DNA of 64,000 nt from Enorma phocaeensis (GTDB lineage: Bacteria; Actinomycetota; Coriobacteriia; Coriobacteriales; Coriobacteriaceae): assembly GCF_900186505.1 (NCBI RefSeq), contig NZ_LT891968.1:250436-314435 (forward strand), in the 5' to 3' direction. A program made the translations under genes and the position numbers. Below the pieces are notes generated by a model. It did no database searches. It was given only the letters and a program-made list of their open reading frames with translations, and was not told the DNA's origin. Every line of letters starts with the position of its first letter. Positions within the stretch are counted from its first letter, which is position 1. This document shows, piece after piece, positions 34,946-46,791 of the stretch.

Positions 34946-35533
34946 CTACAAGGGGTAGATGCCTTTGCCGAATTCGTACGCCTTCTCCAGGTGGTCCGTC
35001 TTATCGATCTGGGGCCCGTCGTTCGTCGAGCCGCAACCCCCAGCGAGCAGCATCCCGCGGTCGTTGAACCCGATGTAGTTGACAATTGCCTGGCGATAGT
35101 ACGCAACGGCAAGCTCAAACGTCCAGAAGTTGTCATCCGCCGCAGTCATGAGCAGTGCGCTGTCATGGACGGGGTACTTCTCGTACCGGCCGTACGGCGG
35201 GTTGGGATCGCGCTGCGCGATGCAATAGAACCGCTCGATGAACGCCTTGAGACGCGCCGGTATGGTCCAGAAGTAGAGCGGTGCCGCAAAGACGATCAGG
35301 TCAGCTGCACGAATCTTGGGCACGAGGTCGTTGAACGCATCCTTCTGGATGCATGGCTTCTCGAAGCGGCACGCATTGCATCCCAAGCAACCGCGCACCT
35401 CGTTCTTGATAAGCGAAACGACCTCCACCTCATGCCCCGCGTCACGCGCGCCGGCACAGAAGCGCTCAACCAGCTGGGCGGTGTTTCCGTGCGCCCTACC
35501 GCCGCCTTGAACGACGAGGATGCTCTTCGCCAT
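34946..35533 (-). CDS. Flavodoxin-fold NADPH-dependent FMN reductase with Cys cluster
   Basis: The 195-residue flavodoxin-like protein belongs to the multimeric flavodoxin/iron-sulfur flavoprotein group. The FMN phosphate loop is GGGRAHGNTAQLVE, and APLYFWTIPARLKAFIER is the flavin-ring segment. GCLGCNACRFEKPC has four Cys in CxxCxxCx5C spacing, which in related iron-sulfur flavoproteins holds a 4Fe-4S cluster, while many oxidoreductases have the motif without a cluster. The start at 35533 follows GGGAGGGGTT and is preferred to 35641. A role in oxidative or quinone stress is likely, but the substrate is unknown. Confidence 0.87.
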   Translation of the reverse strand: MAKSILVVQGGGRAHGNTAQLVERFCAGARDAGHEVEVVSLIKNEVRGCLGCNACRFEKPCIQKDAFNDLVPKIRAADLIVFAAPLYFWTIPARLKAFIERFYCIAQRDPNPPYGRYEKYPVHDSALLMTAADDNFWTFELAVAYYRQAIVNYIGFNDRGMLLAGGCGSTNDGPQIDKTDHLEKAYEFGKGIYPL

Positions 35534-35683
35534 AACCCCTCCCTTGTCGATACCGCCATGTAGGGCGCGTACCACCAAGACCACCAATACCCCGGCATCC
35601 TGCGAACCGGACTGTGCCCAGGTTTGACGGACAAGAAGCAACCAGCCGACCTTAACCTAGGAGCGGCTGCCCATCTCGGTTGC

Positions 35684-36877
35684 CTACGAAAGCGCTTTGA
35701 CCAAGAGCGCCATGAACAGCTCGATGTTCATGAGGTATCCGTCGATGGACATTTTCTCATTAGGCATGGTCGATTCGCCGTATTCGTCACCCATGGAGAA
35801 GTTCGGCATCGGGATGCCCGCAGCCTCCACGATATCCGAAGCATCCGACGCGCCGCCACGCGAGTAGGCCTCGGTCGTGCTGCCGGTTACCGCATGGAAC
35901 GCCTCTTTGCACAAGCGCACGATCTCTTCGTCCTCATCGACCACGAGCGGCGGGTACTCCCCCATGATCTCGTACTCGTAGGTGTAGTCCTCCCCCGGAT
36001 GCCGCACCGCGAGCTCGTCGAGCGCATGCTTGATCTGCGCATGGGCGTCAGCGATGGCTTCACCCGGCACGAGCCTGCGGTCGATTACCAGATGGCCCTC
36101 CGAGGGGTACATGTTCACCGTATTGCCCGAACCCATCATGGTCACCGAGAGCTTGGACCAAGCCTGGGTCGACTCGTCGAAATAGCTCACCTTCCGGCCA
36201 AACTCGATGAGAGCCTGCGCCGCGTTCACGGTCTTCTCGAGCGCATCGATATTCGGATGGGGCAAGGAGGTATGCTCGGTCTCGGAACGATACGTCACCC
36301 TGACGTTGATTCCACCGCAGTGCCGCACGAGGACGCGGCCTGACGTCGGCTCGGGATCAAGACCAAAGTCCCCTTGGATCAGTCCCTTCTCGAGCAGGAA
36401 CTTCGTTCCAGCGTTGCCGGTGTTCTCTTCATCGGAAACCCAGGTCATAAGGATGCTGCCGACAGGGTCGAACCCCATGCGCTTAAGAAAGGTCGTCGCC
36501 ATGACCGCTGCGCACACGCCGCTCTTCATGTCCACAGATCCGCGACCATACAGGTAGCCATCGACGATTTTGCCTGACCACGGTCCATAGAGCCCGGGGT
36601 CGCCTTCGACCGGCGGAAATACATCCATGTGACCGTTCCACACGAACCGCTTGCCCGGTTTGGAGCCCACCCATTCCGCAACGACGTTGGGACGGCCCGC
36701 CTCCTTCTCGTACACGCGCGGCTCGAACCCCTCGCGGTCCAAGAAATCGACCATCACCTCGCCCATCGCAGCCTCATCGCCGGTCACACTGGGCGTCTGC
36801 ACGCACGCTTGAAAGAACCCGATCGCTTCATCGCGATTCCTCGCGACCATGTCCTTGATTTCTTCAACCGTTATCAT
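35684..36877 (-). CDS. M20-family metallopeptidase, ArgE/DapE-like
   Basis: The 397-residue cytoplasmic zinc hydrolase shows NGHMDVFP (metal His and catalytic Asp), GRGSVDMKSG (bridging Asp), SDEENTG (catalytic Glu and metal Glu) and PNEKM near the C-terminus, where a metal His is usually found nearby. A dimerisation lid (residues about 185-290) is present. Substrates of the family are N-acyl amino acids or dipeptides. The start follows CGGGAGGTAGC. It is a single gene; the 129-bp repeat copy B lies just upstream. Confidence 0.88.
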   Translation of the reverse strand: MITVEEIKDMVARNRDEAIGFFQACVQTPSVTGDEAAMGEVMVDFLDREGFEPRVYEKEAGRPNVVAEWVGSKPGKRFVWNGHMDVFPPVEGDPGLYGPWSGKIVDGYLYGRGSVDMKSGVCAAVMATTFLKRMGFDPVGSILMTWVSDEENTGNAGTKFLLEKGLIQGDFGLDPEPTSGRVLVRHCGGINVRVTYRSETEHTSLPHPNIDALEKTVNAAQALIEFGRKVSYFDESTQAWSKLSVTMMGSGNTVNMYPSEGHLVIDRRLVPGEAIADAHAQIKHALDELAVRHPGEDYTYEYEIMGEYPPLVVDEDEEIVRLCKEAFHAVTGSTTEAYSRGGASDASDIVEAAGIPMPNFSMGDEYGESTMPNEKMSIDGYLMNIELFMALLVKALS

Positions 36878-36965
36878 GCTACCTCCCGATACCCATCGTC
36901 ACCCTATCAGCCGGCATGCAGCAAAGCATCTGATAACAGCTTGCACCAATCCCGCCACCCATTTT

Positions 36966-37094
36966 TCCAGAAGTGAGTGGCTTTCTTCACACTCTCCCGA
37001 GTATGCCGCAACAAGACATCCTGTTTTCCTGCGCGTTTGCGCGCGTCACCACGATTGTACTTGGCACGCCCCGAAAAACGCACTCACTTCTGGA
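36966..37094. repeat. 129-bp element with terminal inverted repeats, copy B
   Basis: The ends TCCAGAAGTGAGTG (36966-36979) and CACTCACTTCTGGA (37081-37094) are exact complements and match copy A at 29115-29243. The interior differs from copy A except for short stretches near the right end (TACTT...GCA...CCCCGAAAA). It lies between two co-directional minus-strand genes, 89 bp upstream of the peptidase start and 51 bp past the ispD stop. Confidence 0.75.
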
Positions 37095-37145
37095 CAAAAT
37101 TGCTTCAAAGCGCGAAACAGGGCCCAGCAGCAGTGCCCGGCAGGA

Positions 37146-37895
37146 TTATCGTGCGTGTATGCGGGCCTTGAGCATCGCGGTCACCAGCAGCAGGTCCTCC
37201 GGCACGGTGACCTTGATGTTGTCGCGCGACGTCTCGACGCAGCGCATCCGACCGCCGAAGCGTTCGACGAGTGATGAATCATCGGTCCCCACGAAGCCGG
37301 CCTCAACCGCCGCGGCATGTGCCCGTCGCATTGCATCGAGCCTGATGATCTGGGGTGTCTGCACCGTCCAGAACCTGCTACGCGGCGGCGTATCCTCGAT
37401 GCCCCCGTCCGCGCCGACCACCTTAAGCGTATCGATCGCGGGCTGGCCGCAGACCACCCCATCGAGCCCCGGGTCCGCCAGCAGCTCCTCGATGGCGTGG
37501 TCGATCGCTTCGGGCGTTATGAGCGGGCGGGCGCCATCGTGAATCGCCACGATATCGAAGCCCGCCGGCACGGCATCTACTCCGGCATCAGTCGAATCCT
37601 GGCGTGTCGCCCCAGCGTTAGCAAAGGTCACCGGCGTCGTGAACGCAAACGGCGCAACGGCAAGGCGGCGCATCTCCTCGCGCCGTTCCTCCGGGCACAC
37701 CACCACGATATGGCCCACATGCGCGGCGCGGTCGAACGCCTCAAGGCACCAAGACACAAGGGGGCGCCCCGCCACGTCGATGAGCTGCTTGCCCCCGGGA
37801 TTGCCAAAGCGCTGGCCCGAGCCGCCGGCCACAACCACCGCGCAAACGCGCTGCGAGGACAAGCCGTCCCCATAGCTGGAATGCTGACCTCTCAT
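37146..37895 (-). CDS. ispD: 2-C-methyl-D-erythritol 4-phosphate cytidylyltransferase
   Basis: This is the third enzyme of the MEP isoprenoid pathway: it couples CTP to methylerythritol phosphate. The 249 residues hold the nucleotide loop VVVAGGSGQRFGNPGGKQ, AGATRQDST, VAIHDGARPLI, the QTPQIIRLDAM block and DDSSLVERFGG. The start at ATG 37895 follows GGTGATACCT; a TTG at 37907 is possible. The gene begins 27 bp after the disA stop on the same strand, so the two are probably cotranscribed. Confidence 0.93.
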   Translation of the reverse strand: MRGQHSSYGDGLSSQRVCAVVVAGGSGQRFGNPGGKQLIDVAGRPLVSWCLEAFDRAAHVGHIVVVCPEERREEMRRLAVAPFAFTTPVTFANAGATRQDSTDAGVDAVPAGFDIVAIHDGARPLITPEAIDHAIEELLADPGLDGVVCGQPAIDTLKVVGADGGIEDTPPRSRFWTVQTPQIIRLDAMRRAHAAAVEAGFVGTDDSSLVERFGGRMRCVETSRDNIKVTVPEDLLLVTAMLKARIHAR

Positions 37896-37922
37896 AGGTA
37901 TCACCAACCGTTCCGGCGTCGT

Positions 37923-38984
37923 CTATGCCCCCCGCTTGCCCTGCATGCGGTAGAGCGAATCCGCGAGGATAGTCGGGTTGTTCACGCCAAAATCACCCAA
38001 GCGCTCGGGGTTGTCCTTGATGTTGTCGAGCAGCTCCTGGAGCGAGCCGTATTCGTCGACGATGCGCTCGGCCACGCCATCGCGAACCACCGAGACCTGC
38101 GAAAGCGTGCGCAGGCCAAGCGGCGTCATGACAGCGTCCTCGTCGAGGTCGTCGTATCCCAACACCTCGGCCACCCGGTGCGGATTGGTAAGATCCTGCG
38201 CAGTCATCTTAGAGAACTGCTCGCGAATGCGCGCCGCGTTCTCCTCCGAGGAATCCGAAGCGTAATCGCGAATCATAAGGTTGTAGTCGTTTTCGATGGC
38301 GCTGCCCGCGAGCTGCTCGAGCTGCATGCGCACGAGCTTGCCCTGGCTGCCGAGCTTGACGATGCAGAACTGCAACTCCTCTTTAGCCTGCTGTAGGATC
38401 TCGAAGCTGGAGAAGATGTCCGTGATGTCGGCAAGCGTCACGTAGTTGTCGAGCTCAAGGGCGGTGAGGCGCAAGAGGGCGCGGTCGAGCGAGGAGCGCG
38501 TGGTCTGCAGCGTCGAGACGAGCTGGTTGACCTGCCCCATGACCTCGGAGACGGTCTGGATCTGGTACGACTTGCCGTGCACGTACACATTCACCACGCT
38601 GCGGCGCTCGGAGACCGAGATCACGATCGCATCGGTGAGGACGCTCATGCGCGCTGCGGTGCGATGCCTCATGCCGGTCTCGCTCGTCGCAAGCGACGGG
38701 TCGGGATTGAGGTGGAAGTTGGCTCGCAGAATCTGCGAGAGGCTCTCATCGATAACGATGGCGCCGTCCATTTTAGAAAGCTCGAACAGGCGGTTGCTGG
38801 TGAAGGAGATGTTCAGCGGGAAGCCGTCGTTGCCGGCGGCGAGCACGTTCTCCGTGTCGCCCACGCAGATGAGAGCGCCAAGATGACCTGCGATGATCAT
38901 GTCGAGTGCGGTGCGGACGGGCTGCCCGGGAGCGGTAAGGCGAATGGCCTCGTTCATACGCTTCTGGATCTCGTTCTTCTCCAA
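37923..38984 (-). CDS. disA: DNA integrity scanning diadenylate cyclase
   Basis: DisA makes cyclic di-AMP from two ATP and slows when it meets branched DNA. The 353-residue protein has the N-terminal DAC domain with KMDGAIVID and RHRTAAR, a central helical spine (about 145-285) and a C-terminal HhH region (VAEVLGYDDLDEDAVMTPLGLRTLSQV). The start is TTG, with GGGGGTAGCTCA upstream. It is followed 27 bp later by ispD, a common actinobacterial pairing. RadA, its usual neighbour, is not in the window. Confidence 0.95.
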   Translation of the reverse strand: MEKNEIQKRMNEAIRLTAPGQPVRTALDMIIAGHLGALICVGDTENVLAAGNDGFPLNISFTSNRLFELSKMDGAIVIDESLSQILRANFHLNPDPSLATSETGMRHRTAARMSVLTDAIVISVSERRSVVNVYVHGKSYQIQTVSEVMGQVNQLVSTLQTTRSSLDRALLRLTALELDNYVTLADITDIFSSFEILQQAKEELQFCIVKLGSQGKLVRMQLEQLAGSAIENDYNLMIRDYASDSSEENAARIREQFSKMTAQDLTNPHRVAEVLGYDDLDEDAVMTPLGLRTLSQVSVVRDGVAERIVDEYGSLQELLDNIKDNPERLGDFGVNNPTILADSLYRMQGKRGA

Positions 38985-39127
38985 TGAGCTACCCCCAAAC
39001 TGCTACGCAAACACACAGACAGTGTTATTTTCCCACGAGAGCAAGACCGGCAGCAGCTTCAACCTCATTTTCAACAGAAAGCAAGAACTAGCACCTCCCG
39101 CAGAGCGGAGAAGGGAGCCCGAGAACG

Positions 39128-39163
39128 GCGCCGCCGCGGTAGGTCGACCTATCGCGGCGGCGC
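39128..39163. terminator. 36-bp near-perfect palindrome after clpC
   Basis: GCGCCGCCGCG (39128-39138) pairs with CGCGGCGGCGC (39153-39163), with TAGGT/ACCTA stacked inside. It lies 100 bp beyond the clpC stop. It lacks a good T-run on either strand, so it may be a weak terminator or a protein site. The rest of 38985-39266 shows no gene and should contain the disA promoter. Confidence 0.45.
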
Positions 39164-39266
39164 GACAACATTCTTGACGTGGGCTCGCCGCCCACGGTGC
39201 GATGCGCCTGACGCGGCGGGCGCGCAGAGTCCAACGCGACCGATTACCGCCACCCGCAAGCGATCG

Positions 39267-42020
<2,754 letters not shown>

Positions 42021-42163
42021 GCTCGTACCTTCTGTCGTGCTGAACCGTGCGGGACGGCTCGACCGCGCGCCACGGCGCGTCGAACCGCATCAAACCCGTG
42101 TACCCATTGCCTATCGATACTAACAGGTCGCGCCGGAACGATACATGCCTCGAATGCAGGGGA

Positions 42164-42238
42164 GCCCCCGGCGGATTCTCCTGGGCGATTCCGCAGCCGC
42201 GAAGCGGCGAGGACCAGCGAAGAAGAACCGCCGGGGGC
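42164..42238. terminator. Nested hairpin between groEL and clpC
   Basis: GCCCCCGGCGG (42164-42174) pairs with CCGCCGGGGGC (42228-42238). An inner hairpin GCCGC-GAA-GCGGC lies at 42196-42208. It begins 29 bp after the groEL stop and probably ends or protects the groESL transcript, although no T-run follows. Confidence 0.5.
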
Positions 42239-42266
42239 TTCCCGGTGAGAGTTTACAGCTCAGGGC

Positions 42267-43904
42267 TTAGTACATGCCGCCGCCCTGCGCGTTGGCCGTG
42301 GCGGACGCGATGGCGTCCTCAAGCGCGGTGTTCTTCGGCACGTCGGTCACCGTAGCCTCGGTGATGAGGATGAGCGAGGCGACGGACGCGGCGTTCTGCA
42401 GCGTGGTGCGGGTGACCTTGACCGGGTCGAGCACGCCCATCTTGATCATGTTGCCCCACTCGCCGTTGGCGGAGTTCAGGCCCTCGCCCGCGGGCAGGCT
42501 GGCGACCTTGTCGACCACCACGGCGCCCTCGAAGCCGGCGTTCTGGGCGATGGTCGCCACAGGAGCGGTCAGCGCCTTCTTGACGATGTCGATGCCGATC
42601 TGCTCCTCGGGGTCGGAGATCTCGATGCCCTCGAGCGCAGGAGCAGCATCCATGAAGGCCACGCCGCCGCCGGCGACGATGCCCTCCTCGACGGCAGCGC
42701 GGGTCGCCTGCAGGGCGTCCTCGACGCGGTGCTTGATCTCCTTGAGCTCGGTCTCGGTGGCAGCACCCACCTTGATGACGGCCACGCCACCGGAGAGCTT
42801 GGCGAGGCGCTCCTGAAGCTTCTCGCGGTCGAAGTCGGACTCGGTGTGCTCGAGCTCGGCCTTGATCTGAGCGACGCGGGCCTCGATGGCGGCCTTGTCG
42901 CCACCGCCGTCGACGATGGTGGTGTTGTCCTTGGTGACGGTAACGGACTTGGCGGTACCGAGCATCTCAGCGGTGATGTCGGCAACCTTGATGCCCAGCT
43001 CGTCGAGAGCAGCCTGGCCACCGGTAAGGGCGGCGATGTCCTCGAGCATGCGCTTGCGGCGATCGCCGTAGCCAGGGGCCTTCACGGCGACAACGGAGAG
43101 CGCGCCGCGGACCTTGTTGAGCACGAGGGTCGGCAGGGCCTCGCCCTCGATGTCCTCGGCGATGATGAGCAGGCTCTTGCCGGCGCGCGAGACAGCCTCG
43201 AGCACGGGCATGATGTCCTGGACATTGGAGATCTTCTGGTCGGTCATGAAGATGTAGGGATCCTTGAGCACGGCCTCCATGCGATCGTTGTCGGTCACGA
43301 AGTACGCGGAGACGTAGCCCTTGTCGAACTGCATGCCCTCGACCGTGTCGATCTGGATATCGAAGGTCTGGCCGTCCTCGACGGTGATGACGCCGTCCTT
43401 GCCCACGACGTCCATGGCGTCGGAGATCTTCTCGCCGACCTTGGGGTCGCCAGCGGAGATGGTGCCCACGGAAGCGATCTGCTCCTTGGTCTCCACAGGC
43501 TGAGCCTGCTTCTTCATCTCGTCGACCGCAGCGTTCACGGCCTTCTCGATGCCGCGACGGATGGCAAGCGGGTTAGCGCCTGCTGCCACGTTGCGCAGGC
43601 CGTCGTTCACGATGGCCTGGGCGAGCAGGGTTGCGGTGGTGGTGCCGTCACCCACGGTGTCGTTGGTCTTGGTGGCGACCTCCTTCACCAGCTGAGCGCC
43701 CATGTTCTCGATGGGATCCTCGAGCTCGATCTCCTTGGCGACGGAGACGCCGTCGTTGGTGATGGTCGGCGCGCCGAAGGAGCGCTGCAGGGCAACGTAA
43801 CGGCCCTTGGGGCCCATGGTCACGGTCACGGCGTCAGCAAGCTTGTTCACGCCCTTGGCGAGCTTGGTGCGCGCTGCGGTGTCAAAAGTGATGTCCTTAG
43901 CCAT
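42267..43904 (-). CDS. groL: 60 kDa chaperonin GroEL
   Basis: The 545-residue chaperonin subunit is a full-length match: AKDITFDTAARTKLAKGV at the start, VTMGPKGRYV, NDGVSVAKEIELEDP, the ATP site GDGTTTATLLAQAI, and the GGGMY C-terminus. It folds proteins inside the GroEL-GroES cage. It follows groES by 51 bp with an SD site TACTGGAGGATATATAAG. Confidence 0.97.
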   Translation of the reverse strand: MAKDITFDTAARTKLAKGVNKLADAVTVTMGPKGRYVALQRSFGAPTITNDGVSVAKEIELEDPIENMGAQLVKEVATKTNDTVGDGTTTATLLAQAIVNDGLRNVAAGANPLAIRRGIEKAVNAAVDEMKKQAQPVETKEQIASVGTISAGDPKVGEKISDAMDVVGKDGVITVEDGQTFDIQIDTVEGMQFDKGYVSAYFVTDNDRMEAVLKDPYIFMTDQKISNVQDIMPVLEAVSRAGKSLLIIAEDIEGEALPTLVLNKVRGALSVVAVKAPGYGDRRKRMLEDIAALTGGQAALDELGIKVADITAEMLGTAKSVTVTKDNTTIVDGGGDKAAIEARVAQIKAELEHTESDFDREKLQERLAKLSGGVAVIKVGAATETELKEIKHRVEDALQATRAAVEEGIVAGGGVAFMDAAPALEGIEISDPEEQIGIDIVKKALTAPVATIAQNAGFEGAVVVDKVASLPAGEGLNSANGEWGNMIKMGVLDPVKVTRTTLQNAASVASLILITEATVTDVPKNTALEDAIASATANAQGGGMY

Positions 43905-43955
43905 CTTATATATCCTCCAGTACTAGTAAGTGATTCCGAATGCTCCGGCTGCGAG

Positions 43956-44243
43956 TTACTCGACGATCGCGTAGATGTCGTCGGCGCGCATGAGAAGGTA
44001 ATCCTCGCCGTCGATCTTGACCTCGTTGCCACCAAACTTGCCGTAGATCACGGTATCGCCAGGCTTGACATCGATCGGCAGACGCTCGCCCTTGTCATTG
44101 AGCTTGCCCTCGCCCACAGCGATGACCTCGCCGCGCTGCGGCTTCTCCTGGGCATTGCTGGCGATGTACAGACCGGAAGCGGTCTTCTGCTCGGCAGCCT
44201 CGGGCTTGATCAGAACACGATCACCAAGCGGCTTAAGACTCAT
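43956..44243 (-). CDS. groS: 10 kDa co-chaperonin GroES
   Basis: The 95-residue lid of the chaperonin has LKPLGDRVLIKPE, the mobile loop EQKTASGLYIASNAQEKPQRGEV and YGKFGGNEVKIDGEDYLLMRADDI. The start at 44243 follows GAAGGAGGAACCTTCT; the upstream start at 44276 is rejected. It is the first gene of the groESL operon. No CIRCE repeat is seen upstream, so HrcA control by the classical operator is not supported. Confidence 0.96.
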   Translation of the reverse strand: MSLKPLGDRVLIKPEAAEQKTASGLYIASNAQEKPQRGEVIAVGEGKLNDKGERLPIDVKPGDTVIYGKFGGNEVKIDGEDYLLMRADDIYAIVE

Positions 44244-44312
44244 AGAAGGTTCCTCCTTCACCGGTTGCGCAGGCACCTTGCCTACCGCACCTCTGACTTA
44301 CGTACGCCCTGA

Positions 44313-44341
44313 ATAGTACCCATCTGTCTGAACTTATACAA
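44313..44341 (-). promoter_or_regulatory. Probable groESL promoter
   Basis: On the minus strand TTGTAT (44336-44341), 17 bases, then TACTAT (44313-44318) give a reasonable sigma-A type promoter 70 bp before groES. Just upstream (44353-44381) an imperfect inverted repeat AAAATCT...AGATTTT might be an operator. The gap from here to 44732 is AT-rich and has no gene that I can support; it must hold the promoter of the dehydrogenase on the plus strand. Confidence 0.45.
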
Positions 44342-44732
44342 CGCAGGAGCAAAAAATCTTATTATTCGACACTTAGATTTTGTGAGTCATCTCGTTGCGT
44401 CTGGCACGAACGTCCGCGCGGCGCCATCGGAGGCCGTAGCTGCTCCCATTCGATATGGTCGACTGCTCGCCGCATTTTGCATGAGATACCGTCGCCTGCG
44501 TTCAAAAATTGAAAAGCCATTCGGGACATCGAAACGGCCCTGATCCCCTGCAGCCGTAATCAGCAAGAGTTTAGTAAGTCCAGAACGATCGCCGAGGTTT
44601 CAATCAGATAACAGCCCACTCTAGTAAATAATCCATCCCGCATTCATCGATAACATGCTACTGTACTTGCTTACAGACTCGCCGCGTCCGCGGGTAGTCA
44701 TCTTCCCCACATCATTTTGAAAGACCCAAGCG

Positions 44733-45713
44733 ATGGAAACCGATTCGTTCAATGTTGTCTCATTCGCCGCAACGTTCGGCGTATTCACGCGCGAGCCGCT
44801 CGAGCGCCTCGAGGCCGCCGGATGCAACGTCACCATCGTCGAGCACGACCACCCCCTCTCGCCCACCGAGATGATCTACCATGCGCACGAGGCCGATGCG
44901 GTCATCCTGGGCGGCGGGGGCATGAAGCGCTCCGTCATGGAGCGCCTCCCGCGCCTCAAGCTCATCGTGCGGCATGGCCGCGGCATCGACGGCATCGACT
45001 ACACCACCGCCATGAAGTGCGGCATCACCATCGCCAACACCCCCGGCGTGAACACCGAGGAGACGGCCGACCTCACCTTCGGCCTCATCATCGACCTCGA
45101 GCGCCATATCACGCAGATGAACAACGAGTTCAAAAGCGGCATCTGGAAGAAGCGCGCCGGCCACAGCCTCTACGGCAAGACGATCGGCATCGTCGGCGTG
45201 GGCGAGATCGGCAAGGCGGTCGCGCGGCGCGCGATGGGCTTCGGCATGGACATCCTCGGCAACGACATCTGCCCGCAGGAGGACGCCGCCGCGACCGGGC
45301 TCATCTTCACGAGCCTGAACGACCTGCTCAAGCGGAGCGACATCGTCACCCTGCACGTACCGCTGACCTCCTCGACCGTCAACCTGATCGGTGCCAAGGA
45401 GCTCAAGATGATGCGGGAGAGCGCCATCCTCGTGAACACGTCGCGTGCCGGCATCATCCGCGAGACCGCGCTCGAGAAGGCGCTGCGCAGCGGCAGCCTC
45501 TACGGCTACGCGACCGACGTCTACAAGAACGAGCCCGGCCCCGCGCCGAGCATCGCCGAGCTCCCCAACGTGATCGTCACGCCGCACGTGGGATCGGCGA
45601 CCTATGAGACGAACCTGCGCATGGGCATGGCGGTCGCGGACAACATCATCGCGGTCAAGAACGGCATGACCCCGCCGAACGTCGTGACGCCTTTGAGCCT
45701 CCTGTACGGATAG
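44733..45713 (+). CDS. D-isomer-specific 2-hydroxyacid dehydrogenase, sugar-acid cluster
   Basis: The 326-residue enzyme has the NAD loop IGIVGVGEIGKAVARRAMG (about 152-170), NTSRAGIIRE with substrate Arg, a Glu in KNEPGPAPS and the His in VTPHVGSA. It resembles phosphoglycerate dehydrogenase-type proteins without the ACT domain. The extended GVNTEETADLTFGLIIDLERH is typical. It precedes the PTS/aldolase genes by 450 bp, in the same direction. A second paralogue lies at 49213. It probably reduces or oxidises a sugar-derived 2-keto or 2-hydroxy acid. The start lacks a strong SD. Confidence 0.88.
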   Translation: METDSFNVVSFAATFGVFTREPLERLEAAGCNVTIVEHDHPLSPTEMIYHAHEADAVILGGGGMKRSVMERLPRLKLIVRHGRGIDGIDYTTAMKCGITIANTPGVNTEETADLTFGLIIDLERHITQMNNEFKSGIWKKRAGHSLYGKTIGIVGVGEIGKAVARRAMGFGMDILGNDICPQEDAAATGLIFTSLNDLLKRSDIVTLHVPLTSSTVNLIGAKELKMMRESAILVNTSRAGIIRETALEKALRSGSLYGYATDVYKNEPGPAPSIAELPNVIVTPHVGSATYETNLRMGMAVADNIIAVKNGMTPPNVVTPLSLLYG

Positions 45714-45983
45714 CGCACCCGCAGGCCCCATACCAATATATAGCGCCCGTCGCAGCCCACCGCGGACGCGCCCGGGCCATCCCGTCGAGCGGACTGCGAT
45801 GACCTTTCTTCCCGATGCGCGAAGCAATGCGCCATCTTTCTAACTACTTAATTGTGTGCATTATGTGTACAAATTCTTATTCGTTCTAGTTTTATGCGTT
45901 TTTGACTCTTTTTTATGCAGTTCTGATTTAGCATTTTTAGTCTCCCGTTTTCCATCTTCATGATAAACGGTCAAATCTAATCG

Positions 45984-46064
45984 GTGAACGGTATCTTGCA
46001 TTTTCATAAACTCGGCTACTAGCTGCGGTCTCCATATTCATTAAGGCAGTTACCTACCGTTCAC
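45984..46064. promoter_or_regulatory. Spaced inverted repeat in AT-rich leader of the PTS cluster
   Basis: GTGAACGGTA (45984-45993) and TACCGTTCAC (46055-46064) are exact complements 61 bases apart. They lie in a 320-bp AT-rich block (45836-46150) that contrasts with the GC-rich genes on both sides. The arrangement fits a looping operator. A related AAACGG lies at 45965. No gene is seen in 45714-46162. Confidence 0.45.
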
Positions 46065-46162
46065 GGATACCCAGTTGCACTTGTTCCCAAAAGTGTTGAA
46101 AATATGTGGTCATCTTCAGATAGTGAATGTAATTATGCATTTACTCAGAGAGAGGAGATGGC

Positions 46163-46789
46163 ATGCTCGAAGAAGCGAGCAATTTCCCGAAGGTGACCGT
46201 CATCTTGCGCGGCTACACCTACGACCAGTGCCGTTGCGTGGTGCGCCAGCTCGTCGGCAGCAAGCTCAACGCCGTCGAAGTGGCCATGAACACGCCGGGC
46301 GCGGCCGAGACGATCGCCAAGCTCGTGCAGGAGTTCGGCAGCGAGGTCCACATCGGCGCCGGCACCGTCACCACGGTCGAGCGCGCCCAGGCGGCCGCCG
46401 CGGCGGGGGCGAAGTTCATGCTCTCCCCCATCAACTTCACCGAGGAGATCTTCGAGATCGCCCGCAAGGCGGGCGCCATCACGGTCCCGGCGGCCTACAC
46501 CCCCACCGAGGTCATCAAGATGTTCGACATGGGCGCCGACATCGTGAAGATCTTCCCGGCGGCGTGCGCCACCCCGCGGTTCTTCTCCGACATCCAGGCC
46601 CCGCTCGACCGCATGCCGCTCATGGCGGTCGGCGGCGTCAACGGCAACAACGTCCAGGACTACTTCGACGCGGGCGCCGAGTTCGCCGGCATCGGCTCGG
46701 GCATCTTCGAGAAGGATGATATTCGCGCCATGAACGAGGACGCGCTCGCCGAGCAGATCAAGGCATTCGAGAACCGGGTTAGGTGGTAG
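46163..46789 (+). CDS. KDPG/KHG-type 2-keto-3-deoxy acid aldolase
   Basis: The 208-residue class I aldolase is of the Eda family. Arg16 (VILRG), Glu39 (AVEVAMNTPG) and the Schiff-base Lys129 (DIVKIFPA) are in the expected places, with IGAGTV and AVGGVNGNNV phosphate-loop segments. It should split a 2-keto-3-deoxy sugar acid, perhaps phosphorylated, to pyruvate and an aldehyde. The start follows AGAGAGGAGATGGC. It is the first gene of the PTS operon; the EIIA start is 2 bp after its stop. Confidence 0.92.
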   Translation: MLEEASNFPKVTVILRGYTYDQCRCVVRQLVGSKLNAVEVAMNTPGAAETIAKLVQEFGSEVHIGAGTVTTVERAQAAAAAGAKFMLSPINFTEEIFEIARKAGAITVPAAYTPTEVIKMFDMGADIVKIFPAACATPRFFSDIQAPLDRMPLMAVGGVNGNNVQDYFDAGAEFAGIGSGIFEKDDIRAMNEDALAEQIKAFENRVRW

Positions 46790-46791
46790 AC

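Noticed and set aside
42729..44312. 527-codon frame antisense to groEL
   Set aside because: GroEL and GroES are certain; the opposite frame is open only because of codon bias.
44320..44732. Small genes in the AT-rich gap between groES and the dehydrogenase
   Set aside because: An 81-codon minus-strand frame at 44621-44866 has no ribosome site and overlaps the start of the dehydrogenase.
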